DNA of 15,535 nt, taken from NCBI GenBank assembly GCA_036395835.1, contig DASWCW010000101.1, forward strand, positions 1 to 15,535, read 5' to 3'. Origin of the DNA: AP-16 sp036395835 (lineage in GTDB: Bacteria; Pseudomonadota; Alphaproteobacteria; Rhizobiales; Xanthobacteraceae). How positions within the stretch are numbered: the stretch's first letter is position 1; each line of letters starts with the position of its first letter. This document shows positions 1 through 7,972 of the stretch, in pieces. A program made the translations under genes and the position numbers. The notes under the pieces were generated by a model that was not told the origin of the DNA, did not search any database, and saw only the letters and a program-made list of their open reading frames with translations.

Positions 1-34
1 CGCGATTTGCAAAGCGCGAGCCCTCGGCTGCGTT

Positions 35-158
35 TCCCGGGCGCACCGCAGCACATTAGTGGTGCGGTGCAGACCTGGGATCCAGGACTGGTCTAAATCA
101 TCGACAAAGCTGGGCCCCGGATCTGCGGCGCAACGCTGCGCATCGCGCCGCGTCCGGG
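35..158. repeat. Double-hairpin intergenic repeat downstream of the efflux operon
   Basis: Two consecutive imperfect palindromes fill the DNA after the last operon gene, starting about 11 bp past its stop. In hairpin 1, positions 35-41 pair with 74-80 (one G-U), 43-50 pair exactly with 63-70, and 52-54 pair with 59-61 around an ATTA loop. In hairpin 2, 116-121 (CCCGGA) pair with 153-158 (TCCGGG) and 125-131 (GCGGCGC) pair with 145-151 (GCGCCGC). A small palindrome CCTGG-gat-CCAGG (74-86) overlaps the outer arm of hairpin 1. I recall similar paired-hairpin repeats scattered between genes in Bradyrhizobium relatives; that part is from memory. There is no T-run after either stem on the minus strand, so a classical terminator is not supported, although mRNA 3'-end protection is possible. 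Confidence 0.6.
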
Positions 159-168
159 CAACGCCGCC

Positions 169-3100
169 CTATTCCGCCGCACCTTCGCCCGCCGCGCCGA
201 GCCCCAGGCGGCGCGCCGTCGGCCCCGCGCCCTTGGCGACCGAGCCCTCGCGCGAGCCCCACAGCCGCCGGTGCAGGCGGTCGAGCAGGAGATAGATCAC
301 CGGTGTGGTGTAGAGCGTGAGCGCCTGAGAGACCAACAGCCCGCCGATGATGGTGATGCCGAGCGGGCGGCGTAGCTCGGATCCCGGGCCGATGGCGATT
401 GCGAGCGGCACCGCCCCGAGCAACGCCGCCATCGTGGTCATCAGGATCGGACGGAAGCGCTCGAGGCAGGCCTCGAAGATCGCCTGCTCCGGCGCAAGGC
501 CGCGCCGGCGCTCGGCGTCGAGCGCGAAATCGACCAGCATGATGCCGTTCTTCTTGACGATGCCGATCAACAGAATGATGCCGATGAAGGCGATCACGGT
601 CAGCTCGCTGCCGGTGAGCGCGAGCGCGAGCAGCGCGCCGAGCCCCGCCGAGGGCAGCGTGGAGATGATCGTGAGCGGATGCGCGAGGCTCTCGTAGAGC
701 ACGCCGAGCACGATATAGACCGCGATCAGCGCCGCGAGGATCAGGATCGGCTGCGCGCCGATCGTCTGCGCGAACGCCTTGATGTCGCCGGCCGGCTCGG
801 GATGGATCGTATCGGGCAGATGCAAATTCGCGATCGTCTCCCGGATGCTCTCGGTCGCCGCCTCGATCCCGGCCTCGGGCTTGAGATTGTAGGTGATGGT
901 GATCGACGGGAATTGGCCCTGATGGTTGACGATGAGCGGCGCGGTCGATTTTCCGAACCGCGCTACCGCCGACAGCGGCACCTCATTGGGGGCGATGCCG
1001 GCCACTACCCCGGTCGCGGCGTTGGTCGCCTGCGCGCTGGCGATCGCGCCCGCGCACTGGGCGTTGCCGGCAAAGCTGCCGCTCGCCTTGACATAGATGC
1101 GGCTCAGATCGGTCGGGTCGCGCTGAAATTGCCGGTCGATCTCGAGAATGACCCGGTACTGATTGCGCTGGGTGTAGATGGTCGAGATCTGCCGCTGCGC
1201 GAAGGAATTGTTCAGCGCGTTGTCGATATCCTGAATTTTCACGCAGAGCCGCGAGGCGGCGAGCCGGTCGATGATCACGTCGGCCTGCAGCCCGCCTTGC
1301 TCGCGGTCGGTCGCGACGTCGGTCAGATCGGGCAATTTGCGCACCGCCTCCAGCACCTTCGGCAACCAGTTCTGCAGCTCGTCGACGTCGGTGCCCCACA
1401 GCGTGAACTGATATTGCGCCTTGCTCTGGCGGGCACCCACGCGCAGATCCTGCGACGGCACCATGAACACCTTCAGGCCGGTCACCGCGGCAAGTTTGAC
1501 GCGCAGGCGCTCGACCACCCGCGCCGTCGTGATCTTGCGTTCCGCGAGCGGTTTCAGGCTGATGAACAGCCGGCCCTGGTTGAGCGACGGGTTGAAGTTC
1601 GAGGCGCCGACCGAGGAGGCGACCGCGGCGACGGCAGGATCCGCCTCGACGATCGCGGCCGCGCGCTGCTGCAGCTCCGACATCGCCTTGAACGAGATGT
1701 CGGTCGAGGCTTCGGTCCCGCCGAACACGAGCCCGGTGTCGTCTTGCGGGAAATAGCCCTTCGGGACCTTGACATAGAGCACGACCGTGAGCGCGACGGT
1801 CAGCAGCATTGCCAGCATGGTGAGCGCGCGGTGGCGCAGCACATTGCGCAGCGTGCCGGCATAGCTGCGGATCATCCAGTCGAGCACCGCGCTCACGACG
1901 CGATCGAGCCGGGTCGCGCTCCGGCTCGGCGGCGCGCGCACGAAATGCGCGCAGATCATCGGCGTGACCGAGAGCGACACCACGGTCGACACCGCGATCG
2001 CGAACGCGAGCGTCACCGAGAACTCCCGGAACAGCCGGCCGACGATGCCGCCCATGAACAGCAGCGGGATGAAGGCGGCCATCAGCGAGACGCTGATCGA
2101 AATCACGGTGAATCCGATCTGGCGCGCGCCCTGGATGGTGGCGCGCAGCGGCGAGGACCCGGCCTCGAGATTGCGAAACACGTTCTCGATCATGACGATA
2201 GCGTCGTCGACGACGAAGCCGACCGAGACTGCGAGCGCCATCAGCGAGAGATTGTCGATCGAGAAGCCGGCGAGCCACATCAGCGCGCAGGTGCCGGCGA
2301 GCGACAGTGGCACGGTGACGCCGGCGGCGATCGTCGGGGTCGCGCGGCGCAGGAACACGAACACCACCAGCATCACCAGCGCGATGGTCGCGCACAACGT
2401 CAGCTGCATGTCGTGGACGCTGGCGCGGATGGTCGTCGTGCGGTCGGACAGTACCGAGATCTGCAGGTCCGCGGGAATCCAGGGCTTGATGTTGCCGAGC
2501 ACCTCGTGGATGCGGTCGACGGTGTCGATGACGTTGGCCTGCGCCTGCTTGGTGATGATGAGCAGGATCGAGGGCTGCCGGTTGAACCACGCCGCCGAGA
2601 GCGTGTTGCGCACGCCCGGCGTGATCGTCGCGATCGAGGACAGCCGCACCACCGAGCCGTTCATGGTGCGCACCACGATCGGATCGTAGTCGGCGGCGTT
2701 GCGCAGCTGGTCGTTGGTCGCGATGGTCTGCGCCTGCTGCGGCCCGTCGAAGGCGCCGTTCGGCCCCGCGGCATTGGCATTGACGATCGCGGCGCGCACG
2801 TCGTCCATGCCGAGCCCGATCGAGGCGAGCGCCACCGGGTTGACCCGCACGCGGATCGCCGGTTGCTGGGCGCCGGTCACGGCGACCTCGGCGACGCCGT
2901 CGACCTGGGAGATGCGCTGGGCGATGACGGTATCGGCGACATCGTAGAGCGCGCTCGGCGCGATGGTCTTCGAGGTCAGCGCCAGGATCAGGATCGGGGC
3001 CGCGGCCGGATTGGCCTTGCGGAAATTCGGCACCATCGGCAGGTCGGTCGGCAGGTCGCTTGCCGCCGCATTGAGCGCCGCCTGCACGTCGCGCGCCGCC

Positions 3101-3408
3101 CCGTCGATATTGCGCGAGAGATCGAACTGGACCGCGATGCTGGTCGAGCCGAGCGCGCTGGTCGAAGTGATCTCGGTGACGCCGGCGATCTCGGCGAGGC
3201 GCCGCTCGAGCGGCGCCGCCACCGTCGCCGCCATGGTGGCCGGATCCGCGCCGGGCCGGCTGGCGCTGACGCGGATGGTGGGAAAATCGATGCTCGGCAG
3301 GCTCGCGACGGGAAGAAACACGTAGGCGACGACGCCCAGAAGGAACAGGCCGATCCCGAGCAGCGTGGTGCCCACCGGCCGGCGGATGAACGGGTAGGAG
3401 AAATTCAT
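169..3408 (-). CDS. mdtC: RND multidrug efflux permease, MdtC-like
   Basis: Inner-membrane proton/drug antiporter of the HAE1 RND family, probably forming a mixed trimer with the MdtB-like protein encoded upstream, as MdtB and MdtC do in E. coli. The 1079 residues show the family plan: TM1 at about 11-33, first porter domain, TM2-6, second porter domain, TM8-12. The TM4 proton-relay pair D401-D402 lies in GFVVDDAIVMIEN, and the TM10 lysine motif GIVKKNGIMLVDF lies at about 949-961. The segments GAARDVQAALNA and KANPAAAPILILAL resemble E. coli MdtC more than MdtB. The start ATG (3406-3408) has only a weak ribosome site. One oddity is an extra stretch at about 777-807, rich in Ala and Gly, which the partner permease lacks. 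The C-terminus is basic and low-complexity. Last gene of the operon, separated from mdtB by 130 bp that contains a palindrome. Confidence 0.93.
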   Translation of the reverse strand: MNFSYPFIRRPVGTTLLGIGLFLLGVVAYVFLPVASLPSIDFPTIRVSASRPGADPATMAATVAAPLERRLAEIAGVTEITSTSALGSTSIAVQFDLSRNIDGAARDVQAALNAAASDLPTDLPMVPNFRKANPAAAPILILALTSKTIAPSALYDVADTVIAQRISQVDGVAEVAVTGAQQPAIRVRVNPVALASIGLGMDDVRAAIVNANAAGPNGAFDGPQQAQTIATNDQLRNAADYDPIVVRTMNGSVVRLSSIATITPGVRNTLSAAWFNRQPSILLIITKQAQANVIDTVDRIHEVLGNIKPWIPADLQISVLSDRTTTIRASVHDMQLTLCATIALVMLVVFVFLRRATPTIAAGVTVPLSLAGTCALMWLAGFSIDNLSLMALAVSVGFVVDDAIVMIENVFRNLEAGSSPLRATIQGARQIGFTVISISVSLMAAFIPLLFMGGIVGRLFREFSVTLAFAIAVSTVVSLSVTPMICAHFVRAPPSRSATRLDRVVSAVLDWMIRSYAGTLRNVLRHRALTMLAMLLTVALTVVLYVKVPKGYFPQDDTGLVFGGTEASTDISFKAMSELQQRAAAIVEADPAVAAVASSVGASNFNPSLNQGRLFISLKPLAERKITTARVVERLRVKLAAVTGLKVFMVPSQDLRVGARQSKAQYQFTLWGTDVDELQNWLPKVLEAVRKLPDLTDVATDREQGGLQADVIIDRLAASRLCVKIQDIDNALNNSFAQRQISTIYTQRNQYRVILEIDRQFQRDPTDLSRIYVKASGSFAGNAQCAGAIASAQATNAATGVVAGIAPNEVPLSAVARFGKSTAPLIVNHQGQFPSITITYNLKPEAGIEAATESIRETIANLHLPDTIHPEPAGDIKAFAQTIGAQPILILAALIAVYIVLGVLYESLAHPLTIISTLPSAGLGALLALALTGSELTVIAFIGIILLIGIVKKNGIMLVDFALDAERRRGLAPEQAIFEACLERFRPILMTTMAALLGAVPLAIAIGPGSELRRPLGITIIGGLLVSQALTLYTTPVIYLLLDRLHRRLWGSREGSVAKGAGPTARRLGLGAAGEGAAE

Positions 3409-3444
3409 CGCTCAAGCCGCCGCACGCATGCGAGCACACGCGCT

Positions 3445-3475
3445 CTTCCCCTCTCCGCTTGCGGGAGAGGGGAAG
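3445..3475. repeat. REP-like palindrome between the two permease genes
   Basis: A 12-bp perfect inverted repeat, CTTCCCCTCTCC (3445-3456) and GGAGAGGGGAAG (3464-3475), has a 7-nt loop that can itself refold as CCGC-TT-GCGG. It sits in the only long gap of the operon (3409-3538). No T-run follows on the minus strand, so it looks like a dispersed palindromic repeat, not a terminator. If transcribed it would form a stable stem that could lower expression of the downstream permease relative to the upstream one. I believe closely similar CCCTCTCC palindromes are common in Bradyrhizobium-group genomes; this is recollection, not a search result. Confidence 0.65.
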
Positions 3476-3538
3476 CGCGATGCCGGCGCGCCTGAATCTG
3501 AATCAAGTAACACCCGCCGATCATCGAACAACGCGCGC

Positions 3539-6500
3539 TCATTCGGCGGCTCGCTGGGTGATCGCGGGCGGTGCGAGTTCGCCGGCCGGCAGCGAAGCCG
3601 GGGCGACGGCGCGCACCAGCCGCGCGCGCAGGCGTTCCATGTAGAGATAGATCACGGGCGTCGTGTAGAGCGTGAGCAACTGGCTCAGCAGCAAGCCGCC
3701 GATGATGGTGACGCCGAGCGGAAAGCGCAGCTCCGATCCGGTGCCGTGCTCGAGCGCGAGCGGCAGCGCGCCGAACAATGCGGCCAGCGTCGTCATCATG
3801 ATCGGCCGGAAGCGCAGCATGGAAGCCTTGACGATCGAATCGCGCGGGGAGAGCCCGTCCTTGCGCTCGGCCTCCAGCGCGAAATCGATCATCATGATGG
3901 CGTTCTTCTTCACGATCCCCATCAGCAGCACGATGCCGATCAGTGCCACCACCGAGAGGTCCTGGCGCGTGAGCATCAGCGCGAGCAGCGCGCCGACGCC
4001 GGCGGACGGCAAGGTGGACAGAATGGTGAGCGGATGGATGAAGCTCTCGTAGAGCACGCCCAGCACGATGTAGATTGCCACCGCCGCGGCAAGAATCAAC
4101 CACGGTTCGCCGGCGAGCGAGCGGCCGAACTCCGCGGCATCGCCCGAATAGCCGCCGACGATCGAAGCCGGCATGCCGATGTCGCGCTCCGCTTTGGCGA
4201 TCGCCGCGACCGCGTCGCTCAGCGCGGCGTCGGGCGCGAGATTGAAGCTGATCGTGACCGCCGGAAATTGCGCCTGATGGCTGATGGTGAGCGGCGCGAT
4301 CGTGCGCTGCATGCCGGTGAAGGCGCTGACCGGGACCTGCGCGCCGTTGGTCGATGAGACGAACAGCTTCGACAGCGAGCTCGGATCCTGCTGATACTGC
4401 GGCATCGCCTCGAGGATCACCCGATACTGGTTGGCCTGGGCGTAGATCGTCGAGATCTGGCGCTGGGCGAACGCGTCGTTGAGCGTGTCGTTGATCACCT
4501 GCATCGAGATGCCGAGCCGGCCGGCCTTTTCCCGATCGACGTTGATGTAGGTGCGCAGGCCCCCCTCCTGCGCTTCGGAGGCGACCTCGCGCAGTGCCGC
4601 CTCCGCGCGCAGCCGGTCGGCGAGTTTGACCGACCCGTCCGACACCGCCGGGGCGTCGGTGCCGGTCAGCGTGTATTGATATTGGGCGCGGCTCGCGCGC
4701 GTGCTGAGCTGGATGTCCTGGACCGGCTGGAAATACACCACCATGCCGGGGATCGGCGCGACGTGATCCTTCAGGCGCTCGGCGATCTCGGCGACCACGG
4801 CGTGGCGGGCGTCGCGGGCTTTGAGCGTGATCGCCAGGTGCCCGGCATTGGGCGTGAGATTGAGCGGGCTCACGCCGATCACCGAGACGACACCGGTCAC
4901 GTCGGGATCCCGGCGGATCGCCGCGACGACGTCCCCCTGCAGCCGCCGCATCTCGGCAAACGACACCTCCGGGCCGGCCTCGGTCACCGCCGTGATCAGC
5001 CCGGTGTCCTGCAGCGGCAGAAACCCTTTGGGCACGATGATGTAGAGAACGATCGTCGCCGCCAGCGTGACGAGAGTCGTTGCCAGCGTGAGTCCCTGGT
5101 GGCGCAGCACCCATTCGAGCGAGGTGCGGTAGGTCTCGACGCTCCATTCCACGGCGCGGTTGAAACCCCGGGTGAGCGGGCTGCCGGCGCCTTCCTGGGC
5201 CGGGCGGAGTAGCCGGCTGCACATCATCGGGGTCAGCGTGAGCGAGACGATCGCCGAGACCACGACCGCGATGGTCAAGGTCAACGCGAACTCGCGGAAC
5301 ATGCGGCCGACGAGCCCGGTCATGAACAGCAGCGGAATGAACACCGCGATCAGGGAGACGGTCAGCGAGATCACCGTGAAGCCGATCTCGCGCGCGCCGT
5401 TGAGCGCCGCCCCGAGCGGCGCCTCGCCGTCCTCCATGTGGCGCACGATGTTCTCGATCATGACGATGGCATCGTCGATGACGAAGCCGGTGCCGATCGT
5501 GAGCGCCATCAGCGAGAGGTTGTCGAGGCTGAAGCCGCAGAACCACATCACCCCGAAGGTGGCGACCAGCGAGAGCGGCAGAGCGACGCCGGCGATGAAG
5601 GTGGCGCGGATGGTGCGCAGGAAGATGAGCACCACCAGCACGACCAGCGCGACCGCGAGGATGAGCGTGAATTGCACGTCGCGCACCGAGGCGCGGATGG
5701 TGTTGGTGCGATCGCTCACCACGGTGAGCCTGGCGTCGGCCGGCATGGCGCGCTGCAGCTTCGGCAGCTCGGCCCGCACGCGCCCCACGGTCTCGATGAC
5801 GTTGGCGCCGGGCTGCCGCTGCACGTCGACGATCACGGCGGGCGCGCCCGCGTACCAGCCTCCGACCTTGGTGTTCTCCAGCCCGTCGAGCACGTCGGCG
5901 ACGTCGCTCAGCAGCACCGGCGCGCCGTTGCGCCAGGTCACCACGACGGAGCGGTAGGCCTCGGCGGCCGCGATCTGATCGTTGGTCGCAATGGTGTAGG
6001 ACTGGTGCGCGCCGTCGAACGATCCCTTGGGGCCTGCGACGTTGGCATTGACGATCGCGAAGCGGAGGTCCTCGAGGCCGATGCCGTAGGCGGCGAGCCG
6101 CGCCAGATCCGCCTGGATGCGCACCGCAGGGCGGATGCCGCCTTCGACCGAGACATGGCCGACGCCGGTCACTTCGCTCAGGCGCTGCGCCAGCAGCGTG
6201 TCGGCGATGTCGCTCAATTGCCGCAGCGAGACCGTGTCCGAGGTCAGCGCCAAGGTGACGATCGGCACGTCGGCGGGGTTCACCTTGGAGTAGGTCGGCG
6301 GATAGGGCAGGTTGCGCGGCAGCGTCGATCCCGCGGCATTGATCGCGGATTGTACGTCCTGGGCGGCGGCATCGATGTCGCGGTTGAGCTCGAACTGCAG
6401 CGTGATCTGGCTGATGCCGTAGGAGCTCGACGAGGTCATCGTGGTGAGCGCCGGGATCTGGCCGAACTGGCGTTCGAGCGGCGCCGTTACCAGCGAGGCC

Positions 6501-6688
6501 GTGGTGTCGGGATTGGCGCCCGGCAGCTGCGTCGTGACCTGGATGGTCGGGAAATCGACCTGCGGCAGCGCGGAGACCGGTAGCAGCCAATAGCCCAGCA
6601 CGCCGCCGAGCAGCACCGCGACGCCCAGCAGCGAAGTCGCGATCGGGCGGCGGATGAAAGGCGCCGATACGCTGGCGGAGACGTTCAT
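3539..6688 (-). CDS. mdtB: RND multidrug efflux permease, MdtB-like
   Basis: Inner-membrane RND pump subunit of 1049 residues, the usual length for the HAE1 family. TM1 is at about 17-37. The porter domains are followed by TM4 with the proton-relay pair D405-D406 in GFVIDDAIVMIEN, and TM10 carries GIVKKNAIMMIDF at about 924-936. The signature AQRQISTIYAQANQYRVILE at 741-760 is shared almost exactly with the downstream permease, as expected of an MdtB/MdtC pair arising by duplication. The ATG (6686-6688) overlaps the TGA of the adaptor gene in an ATGA arrangement, so translation is probably coupled; no good separate ribosome site is visible. The TM4 motif is of the drug type, not the heavy-metal (HME) type. 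Partners are the adaptor and outer-membrane channel encoded just upstream. No truncation or missing key residue was found. Confidence 0.93.
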   Translation of the reverse strand: MNVSASVSAPFIRRPIATSLLGVAVLLGGVLGYWLLPVSALPQVDFPTIQVTTQLPGANPDTTASLVTAPLERQFGQIPALTTMTSSSSYGISQITLQFELNRDIDAAAQDVQSAINAAGSTLPRNLPYPPTYSKVNPADVPIVTLALTSDTVSLRQLSDIADTLLAQRLSEVTGVGHVSVEGGIRPAVRIQADLARLAAYGIGLEDLRFAIVNANVAGPKGSFDGAHQSYTIATNDQIAAAEAYRSVVVTWRNGAPVLLSDVADVLDGLENTKVGGWYAGAPAVIVDVQRQPGANVIETVGRVRAELPKLQRAMPADARLTVVSDRTNTIRASVRDVQFTLILAVALVVLVVLIFLRTIRATFIAGVALPLSLVATFGVMWFCGFSLDNLSLMALTIGTGFVIDDAIVMIENIVRHMEDGEAPLGAALNGAREIGFTVISLTVSLIAVFIPLLFMTGLVGRMFREFALTLTIAVVVSAIVSLTLTPMMCSRLLRPAQEGAGSPLTRGFNRAVEWSVETYRTSLEWVLRHQGLTLATTLVTLAATIVLYIIVPKGFLPLQDTGLITAVTEAGPEVSFAEMRRLQGDVVAAIRRDPDVTGVVSVIGVSPLNLTPNAGHLAITLKARDARHAVVAEIAERLKDHVAPIPGMVVYFQPVQDIQLSTRASRAQYQYTLTGTDAPAVSDGSVKLADRLRAEAALREVASEAQEGGLRTYINVDREKAGRLGISMQVINDTLNDAFAQRQISTIYAQANQYRVILEAMPQYQQDPSSLSKLFVSSTNGAQVPVSAFTGMQRTIAPLTISHQAQFPAVTISFNLAPDAALSDAVAAIAKAERDIGMPASIVGGYSGDAAEFGRSLAGEPWLILAAAVAIYIVLGVLYESFIHPLTILSTLPSAGVGALLALMLTRQDLSVVALIGIVLLMGIVKKNAIMMIDFALEAERKDGLSPRDSIVKASMLRFRPIMMTTLAALFGALPLALEHGTGSELRFPLGVTIIGGLLLSQLLTLYTTPVIYLYMERLRARLVRAVAPASLPAGELAPPAITQRAAE

Positions 6689-7947
6689 GGCGAGGTGCTC
6701 GGCGGCGTCCCGGTCGCCTCGGATGTCTTGCCTGCGCCCCGTTCCCTCCGCGGCGGGCGTGCGCCGGGATCGCCCGGATTGCCCGGGCTTGGCATCGCGC
6801 CGGGCGCGCCCGCGGCGCCGCTGACCGCCACCTTGCGGCCGTCGGCAAGCTGCGCGAAGCCCGAGGTGACGACGCGATCCTTGGCCTGGAGCCCGTTGGC
6901 GATCACCGTCTGGCTCTCATCCTGCTGGCTGACTCCGACGAGGCGGACCGACACGGTGCTGTCGGGCTGCAGCAAATAAACGAAGGTGCCGTTCGGGCCG
7001 CGCTGCACGGCGGCGGTGGGCACCACCACGACCTGGCGCAGGGTGTCGATCAAAAGCCGGACGTTGACGAACTGACCCGGCCAGAGCTGCAAATCGGCAT
7101 TGGGAAATTCGGCCTTGAGCTGCACGGTGCCGGTCGTCTGATCGACCTGATTGTTCACGACCTGCAGCGTGCCGCGGTCGAGCACCTGCTTGCTGTCGGA
7201 TACCGTCGCTTCGACACTGAGCGGCGCCTTTGCGAATGCCTTGTTGACTTGACCGAGCTGCTGCTGCGGCAGGGTGAACAGCACCGAGATCGGCTGAATC
7301 TGGGTCAGCACGGCGATGCCGGTCGGATCCGACGCGTGCACGAGATTGCCTTGATCGACCAGGCGAATGCCGACGCGGGCGCTGATCGGCGCCACGATCG
7401 TGCAGTAATTGACATAGGCACGGGCGTTGTCGATCGCGCCCTGGTCGAGCCTGACCTGCGCTTCCAGCTGCGCCACCAGCGCGCGCGTGGTGTCGACTTG
7501 CTGCCGGTTGACCGCGTTGGTCTTGAGCAGATTGCTGTAGCGCTCGAGGTCGAGCCTGACATTGGCGAGCTGCGCCTCGTCGAGCGCCTTCTTGGCGAGT
7601 GCCTGATCGAGCTGCGCCTGATAGGTGGTGGAATCGATGCGCGCCAGGACGTCGCCCGTCTTCACGTCCTGCCCCTCGCGGAAATTGACGCTGATCAGCG
7701 TGCCGTCGACCTGGCTGTGGATCGTGACCATGTTGAGCGCGCGCGTGGTGCCGACACCGTCGAGATAGACGGGCACGTCGGCAATGCGGGCCTCGGCCGC
7801 GAGCACGGGCACCGGACCGTCCGGATTGCCGAAGCGTGCGGCGGTGCGCTGGCGCTGCGACGAAGAAGGCCCGAACATCACCATCGCCACGACGATGAGC
7901 ACGGCGCCGGCGACGACGATGGTCAGAAATCTGCGAAAACCTGCCAT
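6685..7947 (-). CDS. mdtA: Periplasmic adaptor (membrane fusion protein), MdtA-like
   Basis: This 420-residue protein links the inner-membrane permeases to the outer-membrane channel. An N-terminal anchor (about 6-26) is followed by an acidic/proline linker. The first lipoyl half, with HSQVDGTLISVNFREGQDV, lies around residues 77-95. An alpha-hairpin rich in Gln, Ala and Leu runs over about 105-170, then the second lipoyl half and a beta-barrel (VLTQIQPISVLFTLPQQQL), and a membrane-proximal domain with VVVPTAAVQ. These blocks match E. coli MdtA closely. The C-terminal tail of about 45 residues is rich in Gly, Pro and Arg and looks disordered. The ATG has an AGGA ribosome site about 5 nt upstream. 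The gene starts 25 bp after the outer-membrane factor gene and overlaps mdtB by 4 bp. Confidence 0.92.
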   Translation of the reverse strand: MAGFRRFLTIVVAGAVLIVVAMVMFGPSSSQRQRTAARFGNPDGPVPVLAAEARIADVPVYLDGVGTTRALNMVTIHSQVDGTLISVNFREGQDVKTGDVLARIDSTTYQAQLDQALAKKALDEAQLANVRLDLERYSNLLKTNAVNRQQVDTTRALVAQLEAQVRLDQGAIDNARAYVNYCTIVAPISARVGIRLVDQGNLVHASDPTGIAVLTQIQPISVLFTLPQQQLGQVNKAFAKAPLSVEATVSDSKQVLDRGTLQVVNNQVDQTTGTVQLKAEFPNADLQLWPGQFVNVRLLIDTLRQVVVVPTAAVQRGPNGTFVYLLQPDSTVSVRLVGVSQQDESQTVIANGLQAKDRVVTSGFAQLADGRKVAVSGAAGAPGAMPSPGNPGDPGARPPRRERGAGKTSEATGTPPSTSP

Positions 7948-7972
7948 TGGTCCTAGCTATGTACGCGCCCCG

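Noticed and set aside
59..295. Short plus-strand frame at the left edge
   Set aside because: It reads through the double-hairpin repeat and the antisense 3' end of the permease gene.
679..3495. Open frame of about 938 codons on the plus strand, antisense to the MdtC-like gene
   Set aside because: Composition dominated by Arg, Asp, His and Gly, no domains, and the opposite frame is an unmistakable RND permease. It is an effect of high GC in third positions.
3405..6848. Open frame of about 1147 codons on the minus strand in another frame of the MdtB-like gene
   Set aside because: Arg/Ala/Gly/His-rich nonsense with no motifs; the overlapping frame encodes a full RND permease.
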